Assembly: GCF_006442965.1 (NCBI RefSeq)
Contig: NZ_VFWX01000001.1
Location: 1 to 64,000, forward strand
Source of the DNA: Mesorhizobium sp. CU3
Lineage (GTDB): Bacteria; Pseudomonadota; Alphaproteobacteria; Rhizobiales; Rhizobiaceae
DNA: 64,000 bases
Direction: 5' to 3'
In this document: positions 28,499 through 37,231 of the stretch, one piece after another
Layout of the letters: every line of letters starts with the position of its first letter
Position numbering within the stretch: position 1 is the first letter of the stretch
The notes under the pieces: generated by a model
The model's input: only the letters and a program-made list of their open reading frames with translations
Database searches by the model: none
What the model was told of the DNA's origin: nothing
Made by a program: the position numbers and the translations under genes

Positions 28499-28948
28499 CT
28501 GACAGTCCTGCCCCACTCGATCCTGTTCCTGTGCGGCATGAACGTCGTGCGTTCACCGATCGCCGAGCAACTGGCGCGGCGCATGCTTCCAGCCACCACC
28601 TTCGTCGCTTCGGCCGGCGTGCGCGCCGGTGAGCGCGATCCCTTCGTCGACGCGGTGCTGGCCGAAGACGGGCTTTCGCTCGGCACGCGCCAGCCGCGAA
28701 CCCTGGACGATCTGGAAGACGACTATTTCGACCTGATCGTGACGCTGGCGCCGGAGGCGCATCATGCCGCGCTCGAGCTGACCCGCTCGCTCGCCGTCGA
28801 GGTCGAATACTGGCCGATGCCCGACCCGACCGACACCGGCGGCACCCGCGAGCACATCATGGCCGCCTATCGCGACGTGCGCGAGCGGCTGAAAACGCGC
28901 ATGAGCCGACGTTTCCTGCCCCCGGTGGCAAAAAACCCGGCGGATTAA
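28499..28948 (+). CDS. Low-molecular-weight protein-tyrosine phosphatase-like protein, probable CTG start
   Basis: 149 residues if translation starts at CTG 28499, giving [20 protein letters not shown]. The phosphatase P-loop (C-X5-[10 protein letters not shown]) lies at residues 12-19. The first ATG, at 28538, falls inside that loop and would remove the catalytic Cys. No ATG, GTG or TTG lies between the preceding stop region and the Cys, whereas CTG 28499 has GGCGAGG about seven bases upstream. The C-terminal [11 protein letters not shown] carries the general-acid Asp. It sits in the conserved hisD-infA block. Confidence 0.8.
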   Translation: MTVLPHSILFLCGMNVVRSPIAEQLARRMLPATTFVASAGVRAGERDPFVDAVLAEDGLSLGTRQPRTLDDLEDDYFDLIVTLAPEAHHAALELTRSLAVEVEYWPMPDPTDTGGTREHIMAAYRDVRERLKTRMSRRFLPPVAKNPAD

Positions 28949-28998
28949 GCGTGTTCACAAGCGCACGATTATCATATAGGTTCCGCCGCAATTTCCGG

Positions 28999-29049
28999 CC
29001 GGAGTCGGATGGTTTCAGGTCGAACGGACCTGAAACCATCCGACTCCGG
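28999..29049. repeat. Perfect 23-bp hairpin
   Basis: CCGGAGTCGGATGGTTTCAG onward (28999-29021), loop GAACG, then the exact complement 29027-29049. It lies between the phosphatase and infA. It may terminate or insulate, but no T-run follows. It looks like a mobile palindromic unit. Confidence 0.75.
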
Positions 29050-29060
29050 ATCGAAGACGT

Positions 29061-29111
29061 AGAGCACGATGCCGTCCGAAAACCGCTTCACACTTTTCGG
29101 CATCATGCTCT
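29061..29111. repeat. Palindromic repeat with AAAAGTG...GCGGTTTTCGG core
   Basis: Arms AGAGCACGATGCCG (29061-29074) and CGGCATCATGCTCT (29098-29111) enclose a loop that on the minus strand reads AAAAGTGTGAAGCGGTTTTC. This form is abundant between genes in Mesorhizobium-type genomes. The core resembles the 57-bp repeat at 30297. Confidence 0.75.
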
Positions 29112-29146
29112 AAGTGCCGGAACTACCATCCAAGCAAAGGTATCGA

Positions 29147-29365
29147 ATGCCGAAGGAAGAAGTCCTCGAGTTTCCAGGTGTGGTCACCGAACTGCTGCCC
29201 AATGCGATGTTCCGCGTGAAGCTCGAAAACGAACACGAAATCATCGCCCACACCGCCGGCCGCATGCGCAAGAACCGCATCCGCGTGCTGACCGGCGACA
29301 AGGTCCTGGTCGAGATGACGCCCTACGACCTGACCAAGGGCCGCATCACTTACCGCTTCAAGTAA
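29147..29365 (+). CDS. infA: Translation initiation factor IF-1
   Basis: 72 residues from ATG 29147 ([20 protein letters not shown]); an upstream in-frame start at 29114 would add 11 non-family residues. The single S1/OB fold carries [24 protein letters not shown] family sequence and ends GRITYRFK. It binds the ribosomal A site with IF-2 and IF-3. Confidence 0.96.
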
Positions 29366-29377
29366 CAGTTCGGCGCG

Positions 29378-30004
29378 ATGAGCATCCTGCAGAAGCTCGT
29401 GCTTGCCTCGGGTTCGCCGCGCCGCATCGAATTGTTGCAGCAGGCCGGCATCGAGCCGGACCGCATCTTGCCAGCCGATGTCGACGAGACGCCGTTGCGC
29501 GCCGAGCATCCGCGCTCGCTGGCCAAGCGCCTTGCCAAGTACAAGGCCGAGAAGGCCTTTGCATCGCTGAAAAGCGAGGAAGATTACGCGCCGGCCTTCA
29601 TTCTCGCCGCCGACACGGTGGTGGCCGTCGGACGCCGCATCCTGCCCAAGGCGGAAACGCTGGACGATGCCGCCAACTGCCTCGGTCTGCTTTCCGGCCG
29701 CTCGCACCGGGTCTATTCCGGCATCTGCCTGATCACGCCAGGCGGCAAGCAGCGCTTGCGGCTGGTGGAGACACGTGTCCGCTTCAAGCGTCTGCCGCGC
29801 GAGGAGATCGACGCCTATGTCGCTTCGGGCGAATGGCGCGGCAAGGCCGGCGGCTATGCCGTGCAGGGCCTGGCCGGCTCCTTCGTCGTCAAGCTGGTCG
29901 GCTCCTACACCAATGTGGTCGGCCTGCCGCTCTACGAGAGCGTGGCGCTGCTTTCCGGCGAAGGCTTCAAGGCGCATCAGAACTGGCACGCCGCGCGCTC
30001 ATGA
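29378..30004 (+). CDS. maf: Maf-like nucleotide pyrophosphatase
   Basis: 208 residues. The N-terminal [16 protein letters not shown] and the internal [17 protein letters not shown] are the Maf signatures; [16 protein letters not shown] is the third. Maf proteins hydrolyse non-canonical or modified nucleoside triphosphates. It lies 12 bp after infA and overlaps yacG. Confidence 0.94.
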   Translation: MSILQKLVLASGSPRRIELLQQAGIEPDRILPADVDETPLRAEHPRSLAKRLAKYKAEKAFASLKSEEDYAPAFILAADTVVAVGRRILPKAETLDDAANCLGLLSGRSHRVYSGICLITPGGKQRLRLVETRVRFKRLPREEIDAYVASGEWRGKAGGYAVQGLAGSFVVKLVGSYTNVVGLPLYESVALLSGEGFKAHQNWHAARS

Positions 30005-30222
30005 GCCTGGACGACAAAGTGACGCCGCTTCGGCCGAAGCGGCCCTGCCCCGAATGCGGCAAGCCATCCTCGCGCGAGCACTATCCGTTCTGCTCGGCAC
30101 GCTGCAAGGACATCGACCTCAATCGCTGGCTGAAGGGTGCCTATGTCATCCCCGGCCGCGACGGCGAAGAAGAAGAGGACGACGCGCCCAAGCCAGTTCC
30201 CGAACCCAAGGACGGGGATTGA
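30001..30222 (+). CDS. yacG: DNA gyrase inhibitor YacG
   Basis: 73 residues. Four zinc-binding Cys: CPECGK and [14 protein letters not shown], then an acidic disordered tail ([11 protein letters not shown]). The ATG overlaps the maf stop (ATGA). YacG binds GyrB and inhibits supercoiling in E. coli. It ends the conserved block. Confidence 0.94.
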   Translation: MSLDDKVTPLRPKRPCPECGKPSSREHYPFCSARCKDIDLNRWLKGAYVIPGRDGEEEEDDAPKPVPEPKDGD

Positions 30223-30554
30223 GCGGCGCGAGGCGCTGTCTTCACTGATTTTCTTTCCCGACCAAAATCTATGGCTCGCTAAGCCTTTGTTTTCATGCGA
30301 TTCCGGAGCGAAAAACGCCGCGCATTTTTCCGGGATTTGCGCTTACTTTTCTCGCAATTCCGGACGGAAAACCGCCGAGCACTTTTCCTGGAATTGCGCC
30401 TAACTTTCACGCAATTCCGGACGGAAAACCGCCGAGCACTTTTCCTGGAATTGCTCTGGACAGGCAGGATTGCCGTGCTATAACCCACGCGCTTTCAAGG
30501 GGCGCCGCTAGGCGTCGCCGTGAAACCCGGCAGACGATCCGTTAGCCGGCACAG
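30223..30554. other. 332-bp non-coding stretch before tRNA-Phe
   Basis: Mostly taken up by three tandem 57-bp repeats. An open 62-codon frame across them is a by-product of a period divisible by three and is not supported as a gene. Confidence 0.7.
30297..30467 (+). repeat. Three tandem 57-bp repeats
   Basis: Units begin GCRATTCCGG at 30297, 30354 and 30411. Copies 2 and 3 are nearly identical; copy 1 is more diverged. Each holds an imperfect palindrome, GCAATTCCGG...CCTGGAATTGC. The minus strand shows AAAAGTGCTCGGCGGTTTTC, the same kind of core as the repeat at 29061, so these seem to be one element family here amplified in tandem. Confidence 0.85.
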
Positions 30555-30630
<76 letters not shown>

Positions 30631-30651
30631 TGTTCCCTTCTCAGCCGGTGC

Positions 30652-30702
30652 CAGATAAGATCAAAAGCAGCGAATTTCGCTGTGCTTCCGGTGCCTTATC
30701 TG
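30652..30702. repeat. Nested inverted repeat just after tRNA-Phe
   Basis: Outer arms CAGATAAG (30652-30659) and CTTATCTG (30695-30702); inner arms CAGCGAA and TTCGCTG around one T (30668-30682). Both outer arms adjoin a CCGGTGCC sequence. It might terminate the tRNA transcript or be a recombination or protein site. Confidence 0.55.
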
Positions 30703-30811
30703 TACTTTGAGCCGAACTGACGTCCAAAGTCGCCTTACACCGACCCGACCGGATGGAGAGGTGCGGCAGTCCGATCTGCCGCATTTCGACACCGGGTTCA
30801 GGACGTCGGCT

Positions 30812-32389
30812 TCATGAACCAAGCCGGTATGCAAGCTGCGGACGAGACAAGCCAAGGAGGCGCGCGGCGGCGGAAAGGTTCCCATCGGCCAAGTCGACAG
30901 CGGCTTGGTAGACTGCACGCTCCATGTCGCTCAACGAAACCTTGTTTCTTTCCATCAGTTCGAGCATCTGCCGGCCCAAGCCTTGCGAAGCGTCGTCATT
31001 CGGAGTCGGGCCACTTGCCCATTTCGCAAGTTGGACTTCTATCTGCTCTCCCGTAATCGAGCCGCCCTGATGAAGGGCAAGCACGGAGGTCAGTACGCCG
31101 CGCAATTGGCGCAGATTGCCTCGCCATTGCGTTTGGGCGATCACGCTTGTCGCCGTTTCGTCGAATTCAGGCAGATCGATGCCCATCCGTGACGCGAGCA
31201 ACCGGACCATAATGCCAGCCAGGTTCAAGCAATCCTGCCTTCGCTCCACAAACGACGGCATGCGAACATGCAGGGGCGAAAGCACGGACCAGAGCGCCGG
31301 CGACAATCCAAAGAACGCGTCGACGCTATCGGCAAGCGCAATTACCCTTGGTCCGCCGAGCAGGATGCCGTCCTCAATGGCGCGGGAAAGGCGCGATTGC
31401 ATCTCCACAGGAATGGCTTGAGCCTCATCTATTATCACCGTTTTCGGAATCGGACCGCGTCGGCTTTGCTTACCCGGCTGGGCAATCTCCGAACACAGTG
31501 CAACGTCAACGTCCGAGCCAATGACATGGCGCGGCTCCGGCGGGGAACTGTGCCCTAGGCGGTGGAGATAACACGCCGCGCGGCTGCGCCCTGTGCCAGC
31601 GGCACCGGTCACCAGCACCGGAAGTCCCATCATGGCAAAACGGTCCAGCAGATCCTTCACCGGCCTGAGCAAGACGCCGTCAAGCTCGGAAAGATGGCTA
31701 TGGGCAATGTGAGTCCGCGCCACCGACACAGACGGCGTTATCTCTTGCTGCCCGACGACCCGCTCACGGAAAAAGATGACCTCAGGGTCAGAGGCGCCCC
31801 AGGCACTCGCCGGCTTGCCCACGACCCGGCAGTGTCGGTGGCCCTGGGCAGCGCATTCGATTTCCTTGTAGATGACCAATGTATTGAAGAATTCGGTCGC
31901 GTAGCCGGACGCATAACCAATCTGTGTCCAGCACATCGGCTCCGCGGCATGGTGCGGGTTACGAAAATGCGAGGCCTCGACGCTATCGTGCCAAAGGAAT
32001 TCCGCCGCAAAGCGTCCTTTGCGGAAATCGAAGTCGTTGTAGACGGTCTCGACGCGTACGACGCCACTGAAGGTGTGCATGCGGGTCCCGGCCGTAAAGG
32101 CGTCCCCGATATCAAGATGCGGCCAGCGCGTACGTACAAATCGGGCGTCCGCCTGACCGGTTAGAAATCCCAGCCGGATCAGGAATACCTTTGCCTCCTC
32201 GGCGCCGAGCAACCGGATCAGTTCGCGCCGTAGTTCGGAACCGACCGCAGCCCGTTGCACGACTATGCGATCACCGTTCAGGCTGATTGTTCCGTCGACC
32301 GGATTGAATACCAGGCTGCTCAGTAGTTCGCGCACCGTCGGGCGGCCGCCCCGATCGAGGAGCTTGGACGGCTCGGCCTGGGGTCTCAT
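30812..32389 (-). CDS. XylR/DmpR-like regulator with degenerate AAA+ domain
   Basis: 525 residues. Order: XylR_N sensor-like domain (about 25-130), V4R-like domain (about 135-190, with CWTQIGYASGYATEFF and CRVVGKP), a linker, an AAA+ domain (about 230-450) and a Fis-type HTH at the C-terminus (NLSAAARLLGLSRPQLAYRL). The AAA+ part is eroded: the P-loop reads GAAGTGRSR without the GK[ST], Walker B reads VIIDEAQ, and no GAFTGA loop exists where sigma-54 is contacted. It probably senses an aromatic ligand but cannot act as a classical sigma-54 activator. Divergent from cluster A, which it likely controls. Confidence 0.82.
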   Translation of the reverse strand: MRPQAEPSKLLDRGGRPTVRELLSSLVFNPVDGTISLNGDRIVVQRAAVGSELRRELIRLLGAEEAKVFLIRLGFLTGQADARFVRTRWPHLDIGDAFTAGTRMHTFSGVVRVETVYNDFDFRKGRFAAEFLWHDSVEASHFRNPHHAAEPMCWTQIGYASGYATEFFNTLVIYKEIECAAQGHRHCRVVGKPASAWGASDPEVIFFRERVVGQQEITPSVSVARTHIAHSHLSELDGVLLRPVKDLLDRFAMMGLPVLVTGAAGTGRSRAACYLHRLGHSSPPEPRHVIGSDVDVALCSEIAQPGKQSRRGPIPKTVIIDEAQAIPVEMQSRLSRAIEDGILLGGPRVIALADSVDAFFGLSPALWSVLSPLHVRMPSFVERRQDCLNLAGIMVRLLASRMGIDLPEFDETATSVIAQTQWRGNLRQLRGVLTSVLALHQGGSITGEQIEVQLAKWASGPTPNDDASQGLGRQMLELMERNKVSLSDMERAVYQAAVDLADGNLSAAARLLGLSRPQLAYRLGS

Positions 32390-32733
32390 CGTAAGCTCCT
32401 CGTCAGATTCGGCACGGCATTGGTGGAAGCCAATTCATCAAATCATAAAATCGATTTGGTTATTTGATCAATCGCCTCGGTCATCATTCTTCATATCATA
32501 CACCGGTCGGAAAATAATTATCTAACGATCCCAATGCTTTAACTTGAAAATCCGTACTCCGGTCCAACTCCGCTCGCAGTGAGTTTGACAGCACCCCCCT
32601 ACCGGAACTCCTAATCTCCTCAAATCGGGAGGCAGCGAAGAGTGGAGCCCACAGGACCTTACGCGTTTCGGCGCGCGAGACTGGATCGTGCGTCCGGTCG
32701 TGGTCCCCGGTGAGGTCCCAACGCGGAGGGCGC
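32390..32733. promoter_or_regulatory. Divergent control region of cluster A with inverted repeat
   Basis: A+T-rich 344 bp between the regulator and the SDR. ATCAAAT (32437-32443) and ATTTGAT (32462-32468) form an inverted pair 18 bp apart; the latter extends to TTTGATCAAT, which recalls XylR/DmpR half-sites. A TTGACA hexamer at 32585 could be a -35 element for the plus-strand operon, but its -10 partner is weak. Confidence 0.45.
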
Positions 32734-33552
32734 ATGGCGAGCTTGCATCAAATGTTTGACGTGGGCGGCAAGTCGGTGATCGTGACCGGCGGAGCCAGCG
32801 GCATAGGACGCGCTTACGCGGAGGTCATGGCCGAGAACGGCGCGCGCGTCTGCATCTTCGATCTCGACGCCGAGCGCCTCGACAAGGTGATTTGCGAGAT
32901 GAAAGCCGGCGGGGGCGACGTCTGGGGACAGACATTGGATGTCGCCGACCGTTCGCGGATGGCATCGGCGTTCGACACTGTTGCGGACAGACATGGTCGG
33001 ATCGACGTGGTTTTCGCCAATGCCGGCATCGATGCTGGCCCGGGGTTTCTCTCGACCGAGGGACATCGCATTGCCGAGGGTGCGATCGACCTGCTCGAGG
33101 ACCACCATTGGGACCGGGTCATCGAGGTGAATCTGACCTCGGTCTACACAACGGTGAAGAACGCGGCCAGGCACATGAAGCAGACTGGCGGGGGCCGCAT
33201 CATCGTCACCTCATCGATCGCCGCGCAAATCAACGAGGCAATCGTCGGCACGCCATATATGCCCGCCAAGGCCGGTGTAGACCACTTCGTCAGGCAGATG
33301 GCGATGGAACTCGGCACGTACGGGATCCTGATCAATTGCATCTCGCCCGGCCCCTTCATGACCAACATCGCCGGCGGCAGGCTGCAGATACCGGCCGACC
33401 GAAGGGCCTTCGAGCAGCAGTCGCTGATCGGCAGGATCGGCGATCCGGAAGACATCAAGGGGCTGGCGCTCTACCTGGCCTCCCCATGTTCGTCCTACGT
33501 GACGGGGAGCCAGATCGTCATCGATGGAGGATCGATGCATCGCATCAAATGA
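32734..33552 (+). CDS. Short-chain dehydrogenase/reductase
   Basis: 272 residues from ATG 32734 with GGAGGG upstream. Rossmann motif TGGASGIGRAYAE, NAG motif in FANAGID, catalytic Tyr/Lys as YMPAKAG, and the C-terminal GSQIVIDGGSM. A classical NAD(P) SDR acting on an alcohol or diol. First gene of cluster A, 62 bp before the substrate-binding protein gene. Confidence 0.9.
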   Translation: MASLHQMFDVGGKSVIVTGGASGIGRAYAEVMAENGARVCIFDLDAERLDKVICEMKAGGGDVWGQTLDVADRSRMASAFDTVADRHGRIDVVFANAGIDAGPGFLSTEGHRIAEGAIDLLEDHHWDRVIEVNLTSVYTTVKNAARHMKQTGGGRIIVTSSIAAQINEAIVGTPYMPAKAGVDHFVRQMAMELGTYGILINCISPGPFMTNIAGGRLQIPADRRAFEQQSLIGRIGDPEDIKGLALYLASPCSSYVTGSQIVIDGGSMHRIK

Positions 33553-33614
33553 ACCTGCGGCGGGAGGCCGTAAGGTGGAGGAAGTCAACCTATCAATACC
33601 AGAGGGAGGAAACC

Positions 33615-34916
33615 ATGGTTGAACTGAAATCACGCGACGCGCGCGTGTCGCGGCGCACCATAATCAAGGGAATCGGCGCGGGTACCGTGGCCGCGGCACT
33701 CGGCGCTCCTATGATCGCCCGTGCGCAGGACGCGGGCACCATCAAGCTCGGGTTCCTGACGCCGACGACAGGTCCGCTGGCCCTGTTCGGCGAGACCGAC
33801 GGCTGGGCGGTCGGCAAAGTCAAGGAACTCCTCAAGGATGGACTGGAGACATCGACCGGCAAATATGCCGTCGACATCCTGGTGCGCGATAGCCAGTCCG
33901 ATCCAAACCGTGCCGCCGAGGTCGCAGGCAACCTGTTGCTGAACGAGAATGTCCATATGCTGCTGCCGGCTTCGACCACCGACACGGTGAGCCCCGCGGC
34001 GGATCAGGCTGAGTTGTACGAATGCCCATGTCTGTCGACCGGCGCTCCGTGGCAAGCCATAATCTTCCCGCGCGGCGGCAAGGATAAACCGTTCAAGTGG
34101 ACCTATCATTTCTTCTGGGGCCTTGACGAGGCGCTCAACACTTTCGTCGGCCTTTGGAACACGATCGAGACGAACAAGAAGGTCGGAATGCTGTTTCCGC
34201 AAAACGCGGACGGCGAGACCTGGGGCAACAACGACTACGGGCTTCCGGTTCCGACACAGAAGGCAGGCTTTCAAATCGTGGTGCCCGGCTTCTTCCAGCC
34301 GCGCACCAATGACTACACGGCGCAGATCAAAGCATTCAAGGATGCCGGCTGCGACATCGTGGGAGGCATCACATATCCCGATGACCTCAAGACTTTCGTG
34401 AACCAGTGCGCCCAGCAAGGCTACAAGCCCAAAGCGGTGACAGTTGCCGCCGCGTTGTTGTTTCCGTCCGGTGTCCAAGCGCTTGGGCCGCTCGGCGACG
34501 GTATGTCCTCGGAGGTCTGGTGGACCCCCGCATTCCCGTTCAAGTCGACTATCACCGGGCAGACCAGCAAGGACATTGCCGGTCAATGGGAAAGCGAGAC
34601 CAAAAAACAATGGACCCAGCCTCTCGGCTATAGCCACGCGCTGCTTGAGATGGCCATCGACATCCTCAAGCGCTCGAAGAACCCGCTAGACCGTGAAGCA
34701 AACCGCGAGGCTCTCGCGGCGACCAAGATGCAGACCCTGATCGGCCCGGTCGATTTCACATCAGGTCCGCACCCGAACGTCTCGACGACGCCGATCTTCG
34801 GCGGCCAGTGGGTCAAGGGCGAGAAATGGCCCTACGACCTGAAGATTGTCGACAACTCAGTCAACAAGCTGTTCCAGCCGGAGCAGAAGATGAAGCTGAT
34901 GAGTTGGCCGGCCTGA
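33615..34916 (+). CDS. Liv-type ABC transporter substrate-binding protein (cluster A)
   Basis: 433 residues. ATG 33615 follows GAGGGAGGA; a much longer open frame upstream overlaps the SDR and is shadow. The N-terminus has a twin-arginine signal (SRRTIIKG, then a hydrophobic stretch and AARAQ-like cleavage at IARAQ). The mature protein starts GTIKLGFLTPTTGPLALFG, the Peripla_BP_6 fold of branched-chain amino acid/amide/aromatic acid importers. With the following four genes it forms a complete importer, probably for an aromatic acid or phenol. Confidence 0.9.
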   Translation: MVELKSRDARVSRRTIIKGIGAGTVAAALGAPMIARAQDAGTIKLGFLTPTTGPLALFGETDGWAVGKVKELLKDGLETSTGKYAVDILVRDSQSDPNRAAEVAGNLLLNENVHMLLPASTTDTVSPAADQAELYECPCLSTGAPWQAIIFPRGGKDKPFKWTYHFFWGLDEALNTFVGLWNTIETNKKVGMLFPQNADGETWGNNDYGLPVPTQKAGFQIVVPGFFQPRTNDYTAQIKAFKDAGCDIVGGITYPDDLKTFVNQCAQQGYKPKAVTVAAALLFPSGVQALGPLGDGMSSEVWWTPAFPFKSTITGQTSKDIAGQWESETKKQWTQPLGYSHALLEMAIDILKRSKNPLDREANREALAATKMQTLIGPVDFTSGPHPNVSTTPIFGGQWVKGEKWPYDLKIVDNSVNKLFQPEQKMKLMSWPA

Positions 34917-34929
34917 GGAGTTCGGACCT

Positions 34930-35658
34930 ATGGCCGATGGCGCACTTCTCGAAGCGCGAAGCCTGGGCAAGTCGTATGGGGCACTGCGTGTCCTGCACAA
35001 CATCAGCTTCGACGTGCGCCGCGGCGAGGTGCTCGGCGTTCTCGGCCCCAACGGGGCCGGGAAAACCACGCTGTTCAACCTGGTCAGCGGCGACACCAAG
35101 ACAGACGAGGGCGATCTGTTCCTCGACGGCCAGACGCTGGTCGGACAGCCGCCATACCGGCGCTGTCGGATGGGGATCGGGCGAACCTACCAGATTCCAC
35201 GTCCCTACGTCGGACTGACGACCTTCGAAAACCTGCTCGTCGCCGCGTCCTTCGGCAGCGGCAGCTCGGAGGCAGAGTGCTACGGTCGCTGTGCCGAGAT
35301 ACTGCGAGGTTGCGAGTTGGGCGGCAAAGCCAATCGGCTGGCCGGGTCCCTGACGCTCCTCGACCGCAAGCGGCTCGAGCTCGCCCGTGCGCTTGCGTCC
35401 GGGCCGAAGCTTCTGCTGCTTGACGAGATAGCCGGCGGGCTGACGGACGAGGAAGGCAAGGACCTGGTTGCCCTCATCCGAAGAATTCGGGCCAACGGGG
35501 TGACGATCATCTGGATCGAACACGTACTGCATGCCCTGCTCGCCGTTGCCGACCGCATGATGGTGCTGAACTTTGGCGAGAAGATTGCCGAAGGCGTGCC
35601 GGATGAGGTTATCAAGGACCCCGAAGTGCGCCGGGTCTACATGGGGATCGAGGCATGA
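34930..35658 (+). CDS. Liv-type ABC transporter ATPase (LivG-like)
   Basis: 242 residues. Walker A GPNGAGKTT, Walker B LLLLDEIAGGL, H-loop in IWIEHV. The signature helix is atypical: SLTLLDRKRLELARAL in place of LSGGQ, which is usual for LivG-type subunits. The C-terminal LNFGEKIAEGVPDEVIKDPEVRRVYMG is typical. ATG 34930 lies 14 bp after the binding-protein stop. Confidence 0.93.
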   Translation: MADGALLEARSLGKSYGALRVLHNISFDVRRGEVLGVLGPNGAGKTTLFNLVSGDTKTDEGDLFLDGQTLVGQPPYRRCRMGIGRTYQIPRPYVGLTTFENLLVAASFGSGSSEAECYGRCAEILRGCELGGKANRLAGSLTLLDRKRLELARALASGPKLLLLDEIAGGLTDEEGKDLVALIRRIRANGVTIIWIEHVLHALLAVADRMMVLNFGEKIAEGVPDEVIKDPEVRRVYMGIEA

Positions 35659-36383
35659 ACACTCCCCTTCTCTCGACCCACGGGCTTGTTGCCCGGTACG
35701 GTGACTTCCAGGCGCTTTACGGCATCGACTTCGAGATCGGCAAAGGCGAGGTCGTGGCGTTGATAGGCGCCAACGGCGCAGGCAAATCCACCCTGCTCAG
35801 GTCTATCATCGGCTTGCTGCGTGTCGCGCCCGAAATGGTGATTCTGGACGGCCGTCCCGTCGGCGGCTGCCGCCCCCACCGGATGATCGCCGACGGAGTC
35901 GCCATCGTGCCGGAAGGCCGCCGGCTTTTCACCGGCATGTCGGTCGAAGACAATCTCCGCGTGGCGATCGACCACGCCAGGGTGACACGCAACGCTGCCT
36001 GGACGCTCGAAGGGATATTCGCCCTCTTCCCGATCTTAAGGGAGAAGCGTCGCGTTCCGGTGGAATCGCTCTCGGGTGGACAGCAGCAGATGGTGGCGAT
36101 CGGACGCGCCCTGCTCAATCAGCCGCGACTGCTTTTGTGCGATGAAATCAGCCTTGGACTGGCGCCCAAAGTGGTCCGCGAAATCTATCAGTCGATACCG
36201 TCCATCTCCCAGAGCGGCACGTCGATTGTGCTGGTCGAACAGGACGTGGGGCTGGCAAAATCCGCTTCCGACCGCCTCTATTGCATGCTGGAGGGCCGGA
36301 CGACTTTGACCGGGCGATCGCGCGACATCTCGCGCGAAGCCATTGCCGAGGCGTATTTCGGAGGCTCGCATGCATTGGCTTGA
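35655..36383 (+). CDS. Liv-type ABC transporter ATPase (LivF-like)
   Basis: 242 residues. Walker A GANGAGKST, signature LSGGQQQMVAIGRAL, Walker B LLLCDEISLGLAP, H-loop as VEQD, typical of LivF. It overlaps the preceding gene by ATGA and the following permease gene by 14 bp. Confidence 0.93.
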   Translation: MNTPLLSTHGLVARYGDFQALYGIDFEIGKGEVVALIGANGAGKSTLLRSIIGLLRVAPEMVILDGRPVGGCRPHRMIADGVAIVPEGRRLFTGMSVEDNLRVAIDHARVTRNAAWTLEGIFALFPILREKRRVPVESLSGGQQQMVAIGRALLNQPRLLLCDEISLGLAPKVVREIYQSIPSISQSGTSIVLVEQDVGLAKSASDRLYCMLEGRTTLTGRSRDISREAIAEAYFGGSHALA

Positions 36384-37227
36384 CGGGCTGATCCAGGGCG
36401 TCCTGCTCGGCGGACTTTATGCTCAGTACGCGCTCGGCATGGCCCTGATGTTCGGCGTCATGCGGATCGTGAATCTGACGCATGGCGACTTGATGATCCT
36501 GCTCGCTTTGACAGGCATCAGCCTCGCTGCCAGGTTTGCGCTCGGACCATGGCCGGTTCTGGTCATCCTCGTCGTGCTGGGGGCGATCATCGGCCTGCTG
36601 CTGCAGCGTCTGGTTCTGGATCGCGTGGTGGGGTCCGATCCACTGCCTTCGCTGATAGCGACCTTCGGTCTTTCGATGGCGCTGCAGAACGCCATGCTGC
36701 AGTTTTGGTCGGCCGACACGCGCTCGCTCGGCGCCGGCGGAATCGCGCAGGCGTCGTTCCAGATCGGCTCGCTCTTTGTCGGCGTCCTGCCGCTGATCGT
36801 GCTGCTGACGGCAACCGTTCTGACCGGCTCCCTCGATGCAACGCTGCGCCACACCCGCTTCGGTCGCGCCCTGCGCGCGTCTTCGGTGGATGTCGAAGCG
36901 GCGGCAATGACCGGCGTAAACCCGAAGAACGTCTACGCCGGAGCCACCGCCATCGCCGTTGCGATCCTCGGTTTTGCCGCCGTGTTCCAATCCATGCGCG
37001 CCACGGTCGCCCCAGCCGATGGTCCCTTCCAGCTGATCTATGCCTTCGAAGCGGTGATCATCGGCGGCATGGGCTCGATCTGGGGAGCCTTCCTCGGAGC
37101 GATGGTGCTCGGGATCAGCCAGTCGATCGGGTTTCGCATCGATCCCGGCTTCGGCATCCTGGCAGGGCATCTCGTCTTCCTGCTCGTGCTCGCATTGCGG
37201 CCGCAGGGCCTCATGGGAAAGGTGTGA
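36370..37227 (+). CDS. Liv-type ABC permease (LivH-like)
   Basis: 285 residues, about eight helices. Family start LDGLIQGVLLGGLYAQYALG and the MRIVNLTHGDLMIL motif; the late IYAFEAVIIGGMGSIWGAFLGA is the EAA-like coupling segment of this family. Starts inside the livF-like gene at 36370. Confidence 0.93.
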   Translation: MHWLDGLIQGVLLGGLYAQYALGMALMFGVMRIVNLTHGDLMILLALTGISLAARFALGPWPVLVILVVLGAIIGLLLQRLVLDRVVGSDPLPSLIATFGLSMALQNAMLQFWSADTRSLGAGGIAQASFQIGSLFVGVLPLIVLLTATVLTGSLDATLRHTRFGRALRASSVDVEAAAMTGVNPKNVYAGATAIAVAILGFAAVFQSMRATVAPADGPFQLIYAFEAVIIGGMGSIWGAFLGAMVLGISQSIGFRIDPGFGILAGHLVFLLVLALRPQGLMGKV

Positions 37228-37231
37228 GGCC

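Noticed and set aside
29114..29146. Longer start for infA
   Set aside because: The 11 extra residues are not part of IF-1, which starts at the MPKEEV position and is 72 residues long in the family.
30297..30467. Possible CRISPR array
   Set aside because: The units are contiguous 57-bp tandem repeats without unique spacers, and no cas genes are present.
30295..30483. A 62-codon frame with 19-residue repeats before tRNA-Phe
   Set aside because: It is an effect of a 57-bp non-coding palindromic repeat; no SD, and the repeat family also occurs outside any frame.
32411..32424. GGCAC-type sequence as a sigma-54 -24/-12 promoter before cluster A
   Set aside because: The invariant GC at -12 is not at the required 10-bp spacing from GG.
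32892..34916. A 674-codon plus-strand frame ending with the binding protein
   Set aside because: The first 240 codons overlap the SDR gene out of frame; the true start is ATG 33615 with a strong SD and a signal peptide.
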